Below are positions 6,047 to 10,849 of a stretch of 10,849 nt of DNA, one piece after another (positions within the stretch are counted from its first letter, which is position 1; every line of letters starts with the position of its first letter). The position numbers were made by a program, and so were the translations under genes. This DNA is from an uncultured Eubacteriales bacterium. GTDB taxonomy: Bacteria > Bacillota > Clostridia > Christensenellales > Pumilibacteraceae. Location: NCBI GenBank assembly GCA_900555875.1, contig USNB01000025.1, forward strand, positions 1 to 10,849, written 5' to 3'. A model generated the notes under the pieces. That model had not been told where the DNA came from. It did no database searches and was given only the letters and a program-made list of their open reading frames with translations.

Positions 6047-7348
6047 CTATCCGCGTTTTGTCACGGGATAAGGAAGCAAAACGTTGACACAGAACGTACT
6101 ACCCTCCGCGGTCAGTCCAAGAGTGCCGCCGTATGTCTCCGCCGTCAGCCGCATGCTCGCGATCCCGAAGCCGTGATATGCCTTGTCCTTTTTGGTCGTG
6201 CGAGGATCGCCGCCGAGCGGGCCGCCCTCGTAGTAATTCTTGACGGAGATGCTCGCAAAATGCTCTCCGTATCTGCGCACGAAAACTTTGAGTATGCGCT
6301 TCTCCTCCGGCAGACCGGAAAGGTACTCTACCGCGTTATCCAGCGCGTTGCCGAAAAGCGAATACAGGTCGCCCGCATCCATGCCGTCGAGCAAAGCCCC
6401 GTCGGCAAGACAGGAGAACTTTATCTTTCCGCGCTCACAGATATAATTCTTTTCCGTGAGTATGGTGTCCAGCGCCTCGTTACCCGTCCTGACCTGCGTG
6501 TCGTATTCGGAGATCATCTTATCTATATCGCTCGCATAATCTCCGTCCTCGCGCATTGCGCGCAGACGATGCTTTATATCGTGGAACTTGATGTTGACCG
6601 CGTCTATATTGTTTTTTATCGCCTCGTATTGCTTTTTCTCCGCCTCGTGCAGCCGCTCGGCTATGACCGCGTCCCGTTTCTCCTGCATTACGTAGAGTAT
6701 GAGGAACTGCACTGCGAGCAGCGCGACGCAGAACGATACCTGACAGGCGGAAAACAATACATACATGATATCGCTCTCTCCGCGATTAATAAATCCCAAT
6801 ATACCGAGAAAGAGTGCGACAAACAGCATCGCGCCCGAAAGCACAAGAGTGGGAACAAGGCTCATGCCGCTCTCTTTCCCCAGCATCACCGACATACGAT
6901 GCGCAAAAATGAAATATGCGAGTGTGTACAAGACGGAACAGACTGCGACGCTGACAACCAACGTAATAATCATATTATCGAAATAGAGCCCCGGTATAGA
7001 CGATCCGATGTGCTGCAAAGCATAGCCCGACAAGCATGCGAAAAAGATCATCGTGAACGATCGGGAAAAACACCTGCCCATCATCACTACGGTCATGGAA
7101 AAGTGCAGCAAATGCAACATAAAGCTGACAGCTACGTTCAGCACCGCGCAAAAACCCACCGACATCAATATGAATGCTCCTAACGTCCATATGATCATAC
7201 CGATAACGGCTATAACGATAACGGAAACGATAAAGCGCAACGCGAAACGATCGCGACGAGTAAGAGCGGACAGAAAGATCGACTCTCCTCCCACGACGGT
7301 GATCGTAAAATTCAGCGACGAGATAAACGCCGACAGATACAGATTCAT
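6047..7348 (-). CDS. AgrC-like sensor histidine kinase (GHKL-type ATPase)
   Basis: The 433-residue protein has a hydrophobic N-terminal half with about six or seven membrane segments (residues 1-221). A coiled linker (EKRDAVIAERLHEAEKKQYEAIKNNIDA) follows, then a dimerisation/phosphoacceptor motif NIKFHDIKHRL. H256, followed by Asp, is the likely phosphorylated residue; H260 is nearby. The ATP-binding domain shows the N-box FGNALDNAVE (N334, N338) and the G-box YHGFGIASM (393-395). This is the HPK10/AgrC pattern. Such kinases sense peptides or envelope-active compounds and phosphorylate LytTR regulators. The start ATG overlaps the upstream regulator stop by one base (TAATG), so translation is coupled; GGAG lies eight bases before the ATG. 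No peptide precursor or AgrB-like protease gene is seen nearby, so the ligand is unknown. Confidence 0.92.
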   Translation of the reverse strand: MNLYLSAFISSLNFTITVVGGESIFLSALTRRDRFALRFIVSVIVIAVIGMIIWTLGAFILMSVGFCAVLNVAVSFMLHLLHFSMTVVMMGRCFSRSFTMIFFACLSGYALQHIGSSIPGLYFDNMIITLVVSVAVCSVLYTLAYFIFAHRMSVMLGKESGMSLVPTLVLSGAMLFVALFLGILGFINRGESDIMYVLFSACQVSFCVALLAVQFLILYVMQEKRDAVIAERLHEAEKKQYEAIKNNIDAVNIKFHDIKHRLRAMREDGDYASDIDKMISEYDTQVRTGNEALDTILTEKNYICERGKIKFSCLADGALLDGMDAGDLYSLFGNALDNAVEYLSGLPEEKRILKVFVRRYGEHFASISVKNYYEGGPLGGDPRTTKKDKAYHGFGIASMRLTAETYGGTLGLTAEGSTFCVNVLLPYPVTKRG

Positions 7349-8076
7349 TATCCTTTCTCCGTATTCCCGACCGCACCGACGACCGCAGCGGTAAAGTCCT
7401 TCTTGCGATGACGGCTTATGGGCAGGCGCACGCCGCCTACGGTCACCTCCCCTCCGTCTATCCCCGTTACGCGCTCGAGATTGACGAGCATGGATACATT
7501 GCAGCGCGCGAAGTGCGAAGGAAGCATCTCTTCAGTCGCCTTCATGCTACCCCACGTTTCGACGTCTCCGCTGTCGGTATGCCATATCATGCGATGTCCG
7601 CGGCTCTCGACGTACAGTACGGAACCGACCGGCACTCTTACCGCGGCGTAATTGCTTCGCAGTTCTATACTCTCCGAGCGCAAAGCGTCCGCCCTGGGCA
7701 GGATCTCGTCCATCGTCATCGCGAACGCGGGATATCCGACAGGTTTGACGAGGTAATCCGAAGCCCCCACCTTATACCCCTCGATAGCGAACTGCGCGAG
7801 ATTCGTTACGAACACGAGAGCCGCGCTCGGATCCGTTTTCCGCATGCGTTCTGCGGTTTTTATACCGTTGTAATACGGCATGTCCACATCCATGAACACG
7901 ATGTCGAATCCTTCGATAGAATCGGAAAATTCAGCCCCGTCGCGGAACACGGAAATGTCAAAATCCGCTCCTCGTTCGGCGGCATAGCGCTCGAGAAAGC
8001 CGCGCAATCTGTCCGCCGCCTCCGGATCGTCGTCCGTTATAGCCGTTCTGTATGTTTTCTTCTCATCCTTTTCCAT
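7348..8076 (-). CDS. LytTR-family response regulator, kinase-proximal
   Basis: From the ATG at 8076 the protein has 242 residues. The receiver domain has the acidic cluster DDD near the end of strand 1, the phosphoacceptor D63 in VFMDVDMP, T91 in FVTNLAQFA and K111 in YLVKP. The LytTR DNA-binding domain (about 135-235) shows VLYVESRGHRMIWHT, ARCNVSMLVNL and the basic PISRHRKKDF loop. It is expected to bind paired direct repeats as a phosphorylated dimer. A TTG at 8094 is an alternative in-frame start. I prefer ATG 8076 because MEKDEKKTYRTAITDD gives a normal receiver start; neither start has a clear ribosome site. A TATAAT lies six bases before the ATG. It is a paralogue of the regulator upstream. 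Confidence 0.9.
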   Translation of the reverse strand: MEKDEKKTYRTAITDDDPEAADRLRGFLERYAAERGADFDISVFRDGAEFSDSIEGFDIVFMDVDMPYYNGIKTAERMRKTDPSAALVFVTNLAQFAIEGYKVGASDYLVKPVGYPAFAMTMDEILPRADALRSESIELRSNYAAVRVPVGSVLYVESRGHRMIWHTDSGDVETWGSMKATEEMLPSHFARCNVSMLVNLERVTGIDGGEVTVGGVRLPISRHRKKDFTAAVVGAVGNTEKG

Positions 8077-8082
8077 GTCTTC

Positions 8083-8088
8083 ATTATA
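8083..8088 (-). promoter_or_regulatory. Candidate -10 box giving a leaderless mRNA for the second regulator
   Basis: TATAAT on the minus strand is separated from the ATG at 8076 by exactly six bases, so transcription would start at or next to the A of the ATG. The region 16-18 bases upstream has no -35 box (about CGCGCA). A promoter of this kind would need an activator. It repeats the exact geometry of the better-supported promoter of the first regulator. Confidence 0.45.
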
Positions 8089-8119
8089 CAGCAAACGAAG
8101 CGGCTTGCGCGAATAATTT

Positions 8120-8147
8120 CACGTTTGGTCGCTCTCGTTACGTTTTC
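8120..8147. promoter_or_regulatory. Candidate LytTR binding site: two ACGTTT direct repeats
   Basis: On the plus strand CACGTTTGG (8120-8128) and TACGTTTTC (8139-8147) are direct repeats 19 bases apart, start to start. They partly match the LytTR half-site pattern [TA][AC][CA]GTTN[AG][TG]. They lie about 44 to 71 bases upstream of the predicted start at 8076, where AgrA-type activators bind. The classical spacing is about 21 bases, so this is slightly short, and each half-site departs from the pattern at one or two positions. Confidence 0.4.
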
Positions 8148-8149
8148 CG

Positions 8150-8848
8150 TCAATCTATATATTCGGCAAGCGCGGTCATGACCGCCTTCGCGCCCATACG
8201 GCTCATGTGCAGCTCATCTCCTCCCACCGTTATGGTCCCGCCGTCTATGCCGCACACAAAGCGAAGATTTATGAGATAGCAGCTGTTGCACAGCACGAAT
8301 CCGTCGCCAAGTTCCGCAGCGATCTTTTTAAGACCGCCGCCCCATGACTCCACCTTCTTATCCCCGAGATGATATATGATCCGATGATCGTATACTTCCA
8401 CATACGTTATGTCGGACGGCGATATGCATTCTATGCCTTTCGCCGTGCTTACGACGATCTCACGCCTGCGGCCGCGCTCGACCACGCGCAGCGCCCGCTC
8501 GAACGTCACCGAAAAAGTCATATAGTCCGCAGGTTTGACTATGTAATCGAGCGCCTTTACCGAATAGCCTTTGAGTGCGAACTGCGCCATGGACGTACAA
8601 AAGATGATGACCACTTCATCGTCCGATCTGCGCAGCTCCTCCGCCGCCATCATGCCGTCCTTGCCCGGCAGCCCTATATCCATGAACACGACGTCGTATG
8701 CGCGCCTGCGCCCGGACAGAAAAGAGGACGCGTCCGAAAAGCGCGCGACTTCACATGCCGTCCCGTGCTCTTCCGAATATCTGCGGATGTGCCGGCAAAG
8801 CAGATCCGCCGCGTTCGCATCATCTTCTACCACCGCGATGTTGACCAT
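8150..8848 (-). CDS. LytTR-family response regulator, promoter-proximal
   Basis: This 232-residue regulator starts directly at the first receiver strand (MVNIAVVEDD). Receiver residues are E8/D9/D10, phosphoacceptor D57 in VFMDIGLPGKDG, T85 in FCTSMAQFA and K105 in YIVKP. The LytTR domain (about 132-228) has ITYVEVYDHRIIYHL and FVLCNSCYLINL. It resembles the second regulator throughout, including GIDGG...TVGG, and is best explained as an ancient duplication. It differs where DNA is read: the basic SRHRKK loop of its paralogue is SRMGAK here, and Arg before CNxS is Leu. Its DNA target may therefore differ or its binding be weaker. The start is fixed by the fold and has no ribosome site; a full consensus promoter ends six bases before the ATG. 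The next regulator's ATG lies 73 bases after its stop codon. Confidence 0.92.
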   Translation of the reverse strand: MVNIAVVEDDANAADLLCRHIRRYSEEHGTACEVARFSDASSFLSGRRRAYDVVFMDIGLPGKDGMMAAEELRRSDDEVVIIFCTSMAQFALKGYSVKALDYIVKPADYMTFSVTFERALRVVERGRRREIVVSTAKGIECISPSDITYVEVYDHRIIYHLGDKKVESWGGGLKKIAAELGDGFVLCNSCYLINLRFVCGIDGGTITVGGDELHMSRMGAKAVMTALAEYID

Positions 8849-8854
8849 GTATAT

Positions 8855-8883
8855 ATTATAACCGAGCTACTATCTTTTGTCAA
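8855..8883 (-). promoter_or_regulatory. Consensus promoter of the signalling operon, predicted leaderless
   Basis: Minus strand: TTGACA (8878-8883), 17 bases, TATAAT (8855-8860), a perfect sigma-A consensus. Only ATATAC separates TATAAT from the ATG at 8848, so the mRNA should begin at or within a base or two of the start codon. An A-rich stretch (8889-8905; T-rich on the plus strand) directly upstream of the -35 box resembles an UP element for RNA polymerase alpha subunits. Confidence 0.85.
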
Positions 8884-8915
8884 TATCCGTTTTTTCTTTT
8901 TTTATTCGCAGGCGC

Positions 8916-8944
8916 TTGACATATGTACGCTTATTGTATATAAT
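8916..8944 (+). promoter_or_regulatory. Consensus promoter of the gntR-ABC operon
   Basis: TTGACA (8916-8921), 17 bases, TATAAT (8939-8944) on the plus strand: a perfect sigma-A consensus. The start is expected near 8951, giving a leader of about 26 bases to the GTG at 8977. It fires away from the signalling operon promoter; the two -35 boxes are 32 bases apart. Confidence 0.87.
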
Positions 8945-8958
8945 GGATATATACAATA
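8932..8958. promoter_or_regulatory. Inverted-repeat operator over the -10 box, probably for the GntR regulator
   Basis: TATTGTATAT and ATATACAATA are perfect ten-base arms around a seven-base centre (AATGGAT). The left arm runs into TATAAT and the right arm covers the predicted start site, so a bound dimer would block the operon. GntR proteins of the YtrA subfamily bind palindromes at their own promoters. The symmetry is strong but part of it is AT-rich. Confidence 0.72.
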
Positions 8959-8976
8959 TTGGCAATGGAGCGAGAT

Positions 8977-9363
8977 GTGGAGATTTATGTGAGCAACAAG
9001 TCGGGCGTGCCGCTGCACAGGCAGATATACGAGAGCATACGGCGTAAAATAACTTCGGGCGAACTCGCCGAAGGAGACGCGCTGCCCACCGTGCGCGGGC
9101 TGGCGAAAGATCTGAAAATAAGCATCATCACGACGGGACGCGCATACCGCGACCTCGAACGCGACGGGTATATAAACACCGTGGTCGGCAGAGGGAGCTT
9201 TGTCGCGGGGATGAACGACGAGCTGCTTAGAGAAGAGCGGCTGAAAGAGGTGGAAGCGCTGCTTGCGGAAGCTGCGGGCAAGGCTGCCGGATGCGGACTG
9301 GACGGCGAGAGCTTCGCGCGGCTCGCATTGGAGATATATAACGGCGGTGAAGGAAATGGATAA
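8977..9363 (+). CDS. GntR-family repressor, YtrA subfamily
   Basis: The 128-residue protein has the N-terminal winged helix of GntR regulators (GVPLHRQIYESIRRKITSGELAEGDALPTVRGLAKDLKIS, then TTGRAYRDLERDGYINTVVGRGSFV). It has only a short C-terminal helical tail, as in the YtrA subfamily, which dimerises without a ligand domain. I chose GTG 8977: it gives the usual family start (MEIYVSNKSGVPLHRQI) and has GGAG six bases upstream. The in-frame ATG at 8965 and TTG at 8959 have no ribosome site. YtrA proteins repress adjacent ABC transporter operons and release them on cell-wall antibiotic or envelope stress; the actual inducer here is unknown. The gene overlaps the ATPase gene by eight bases. 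Confidence 0.9.
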   Translation: MEIYVSNKSGVPLHRQIYESIRRKITSGELAEGDALPTVRGLAKDLKISIITTGRAYRDLERDGYINTVVGRGSFVAGMNDELLREERLKEVEALLAEAAGKAAGCGLDGESFARLALEIYNGGEGNG

Positions 9364-10186
9364 GAACAACGGGATATATGTAAGAAATATGTCTACGGAC
9401 AACGGCGCGCTCAAAAGCGTGAGTTTCGACGCGCCGCGCGGTATGGTGACCGGTCTCATCGGCGAAAACGGCGCGGGAAAAAGCACGGTGATGCGCACGC
9501 TCGCCGGGATAATCCCCTACCGCGGGATCGCCGCGATAAACGGCGCCGACGTGAGCAAAAGCTCCAAAGACCGGAGACAGCGGATCGGCTATGTGGGCGG
9601 AGAGCGCTCGCTGCCGGACAGCCTCACTCTGCGTATGCTGGGGCGCGTGCTTGCGCGCACGTTCGACGAATGGGACCAAGGAACGTTCGTCAAGCTGACC
9701 GACGGGTTCTTCCTGCCCGACAACAAACCGATAGGCGAATTTTCCACCGGCATGAAAGCAAAAGCCGCGATCGCGGCGGCTCTGTCGCACGGAGCGGATA
9801 CGCTTCTCTTGGACGAACCCACGAGCGGGCTGGATATCGCGGTGCGAAGCGATGTGCTCGGACTGATATACGACTTCATGCAGGACGAATCGCACACCGT
9901 GCTGATAACGTCGCACATAACGTCCGACCTCGAAAAGCTGTGCGACCGCATAGCGGTCATAGCGGACGGCAGAGTGGTGCTCGAAGCGGATAAGGACGAA
10001 CTGCTCGAAAGATATGTCGCTGTGCGCGGAGACGTGCCCGGCGTGAAACGCGTCAAAGTACTGAAGCGCATTTACGGAGAGGATGTGCTCGCCGAACGCG
10101 ACGGGCTGCCCGACGGAGCAGATGCGGAACGCGTCACGCTGGACGAACTGCTTATGTTTTTCATAAAAGGAGAGGACGCAAAATGA
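9356..10186 (+). CDS. ABC transporter ATP-binding protein (YtrB-like)
   Basis: The 276-residue ATPase is expected to drive the membrane partner encoded next to it, probably as an exporter or drug-sensing transporter. Walker A GENGAGKST is at residues 36-44, the signature region FSTGMKAK at 129-136 replaces the classical LSGGQ, Walker B TLLLDEP at 149-155 is followed by TSGLD, and the switch histidine is H187 in TSH. The Q-loop site reads GYVGGERSLP, without the usual glutamine. S-T-G-M signatures and Q-loop changes are common in the ABC-2/YtrB-type branch. A C-terminal extension (about 220-276) is not part of the core fold. The ATG at 9356 lies inside the gntR end and has GGTGAAGGAA just before it; GTG 9347 is a less likely alternative. 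Function depends on the adjacent permease. Confidence 0.9.
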   Translation: MDKNNGIYVRNMSTDNGALKSVSFDAPRGMVTGLIGENGAGKSTVMRTLAGIIPYRGIAAINGADVSKSSKDRRQRIGYVGGERSLPDSLTLRMLGRVLARTFDEWDQGTFVKLTDGFFLPDNKPIGEFSTGMKAKAAIAAALSHGADTLLLDEPTSGLDIAVRSDVLGLIYDFMQDESHTVLITSHITSDLEKLCDRIAVIADGRVVLEADKDELLERYVAVRGDVPGVKRVKVLKRIYGEDVLAERDGLPDGADAERVTLDELLMFFIKGEDAK

Positions 10187-10776
10187 GCGGACTGTTTCTC
10201 AAAGATCTTTATACGCTTAAAAAATACGCGCTGTGGTACGCGATATACTGCGTCGTGTTCACACTTCTTGCGATCGTTCTTGAAAATACGGCTTTCGTGA
10301 GCGGGCTTGCGATGCTGCTGCCCATGTCGGTGACAGCCGCCGTCGTGACCTGCGACCGCAAGGATAATTGGGTGGAATATTCGCTCGCATGCGGCGTCTC
10401 GCCCCTTGCCGCCGCCGCGGAAAAGATGCTGCTCGCGCTCGCTTTCGCCGCACTCGGCATCGCGCTCTGGCCATTAGCGTACTTCATTACGTTCCCTCAG
10501 ACCGTCGACCTGTCCGGGCTGACGCTCACCGCCGCGCTCGCTTTCGCCGCCACGGCGTTCTCCGTGCCCATGTCGTACAAGCTCGGCCCCGAACGCGCAA
10601 GGCTGTTCATGGGGATAGCCGCGCTCGTCCTGCTGATCGCCTGCGTATCGCTGATGACGCTGTTCGGCAACGATCTGCCCGCACACCCCGCGCTGCTCAT
10701 CGTTCCGCCTGTCGTCTGCGCCGCCGTCTGCGTCCCGTCGCTGTTCATTACCGGGAATATCATCAAGAATCTTTAG
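10183..10776 (+). CDS. ABC-2 family transporter permease, short form
   Basis: This 197-residue membrane protein starts with MSGLFLKDLYTLKK, an N-terminal amphipathic start typical of the small ABC-2 permeases found with YtrA/YtrB-like proteins. About six hydrophobic segments follow (near residues 17-33, 38-55, 80-102, 111-128, 140-160 and 168-192). The cytoplasmic loop CDRKDNWVEYSLACGVS matches the conserved xxxKxxWxxYxLxLPVS-type loop of this family. Its ATG overlaps the ATPase stop by four bases (ATGA), so the two are made together; the active transporter is probably a dimer of each. The substrate is unknown. The frame is complete, with TAG at 10774-10776. Confidence 0.85.
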   Translation: MSGLFLKDLYTLKKYALWYAIYCVVFTLLAIVLENTAFVSGLAMLLPMSVTAAVVTCDRKDNWVEYSLACGVSPLAAAAEKMLLALAFAALGIALWPLAYFITFPQTVDLSGLTLTAALAFAATAFSVPMSYKLGPERARLFMGIAALVLLIACVSLMTLFGNDLPAHPALLIVPPVVCAAVCVPSLFITGNIIKNL

Positions 10777-10798
10777 TCGTTCCAAATACTCTTTTTAT

Positions 10799-10838
10799 CC
10801 TTGCGCACGCGCAAGGGCGGTGCGCCGCGCTTAGGCGC
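10799..10838. repeat. Cluster of short GC-rich hairpins after the permease gene
   Basis: Three adjoining inverted repeats are visible: CCTTGCGC/GCGCAAGG (10799-10816), GCGG/CCGC (10817-10828) and GCGC/GCGC (10827-10838). None is followed by a T-run on either strand, so a rho-independent terminator is not well supported, although transcription of the ABC operon may end near here. The window ends eleven bases later. Confidence 0.4.
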
Positions 10839-10849
10839 AAACGCTATCG

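Noticed and set aside
6032..7183. A 383-residue plus-strand open frame over the sensor kinase
   Set aside because: It is antisense to the kinase motifs, and its composition (rich in Arg, His and Gln) is typical of a shadow frame.
7408..8181. A 257-residue plus-strand open frame across the second regulator
   Set aside because: It is antisense to a protein with intact receiver and LytTR motifs and has no domain of its own.
8902..9498. A minus-strand frame of 198 residues crossing the divergent gap
   Set aside because: It covers both the consensus promoter and the GntR gene on the wrong strand, with no domain.
1..10849. CRISPR arrays, tRNA or rRNA genes, insertion sequences
   Set aside because: No regularly spaced repeats, cloverleaf-like segments or transposase frames were seen on either strand.

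Overview
The window looks like a chromosomal segment of an uncultured-type Gram-positive anaerobe (Bacillota, most likely Clostridia; I cannot go below class). The reasons are sigma-A promoters with TTGACA/TATAAT hexamers and 17-bp spacers, AGGAGG-type ribosome sites, a CIRCE heat-shock operator, a type I GAPDH with Clostridia/Bacteroides-like motifs, a circularly permuted GH3 enzyme of the kind known from Ruminococcus and Butyrivibrio, AgrC/LytTR signalling, and a YtrA-type GntR with an ABC transporter. Everything from 1 to 8848 is on the minus strand; everything from 8977 to 10776 is on the plus strand.

Region 1 (1-980, minus): the N-terminal J-domain of DnaJ, cut by the window edge, behind its own promoter and a CIRCE element. 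Upstream of it is a type II toxin-antitoxin pair (Phd/YefM-like antitoxin, RelE/ParE-like toxin, 11-bp overlap) with a perfect consensus promoter. Region 2 (1011-2223, minus): a monocistronic glycolytic GAPDH gene with its own promoter and terminator. Region 3 (2279-5958, minus): a two-gene unit encoding an unrecognised lipoprotein and a large GH3 enzyme that is circularly permuted and appears to be membrane-anchored at both ends. It has a good promoter and a strong hairpin at the end.

Region 4 (5990-8883, minus): a signalling cassette of two paralogous LytTR response regulators followed by one AgrC-like sensor kinase, ending in a rho-independent terminator. No agrB/agrD-like peptide gene is visible. 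Both regulator genes have TATAAT placed exactly six bases before an ATG with no ribosome-binding site, which predicts leaderless mRNAs. The first has a full consensus promoter. The second has no -35 box but carries an ACGTTT direct repeat just upstream, suggesting activation by a LytTR protein.

Region 5 (8916-10776, plus, divergent from region 4): a gntR(ytrA-like)-ABC ATPase-ABC permease operon with overlapping genes. A long inverted repeat lies over the -10 box, as expected for autorepression. The divergent arrangement next to the two-component cassette suggests, but does not prove, a shared envelope-stress or antimicrobial-sensing role. The right edge (10777-10849) has only short GC-rich hairpins.

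The least ordinary part is the signalling cassette: two diverged LytTR regulators sharing one kinase, with matching leaderless promoter geometry. The double-anchored permuted GH3 with its lipoprotein partner comes second.
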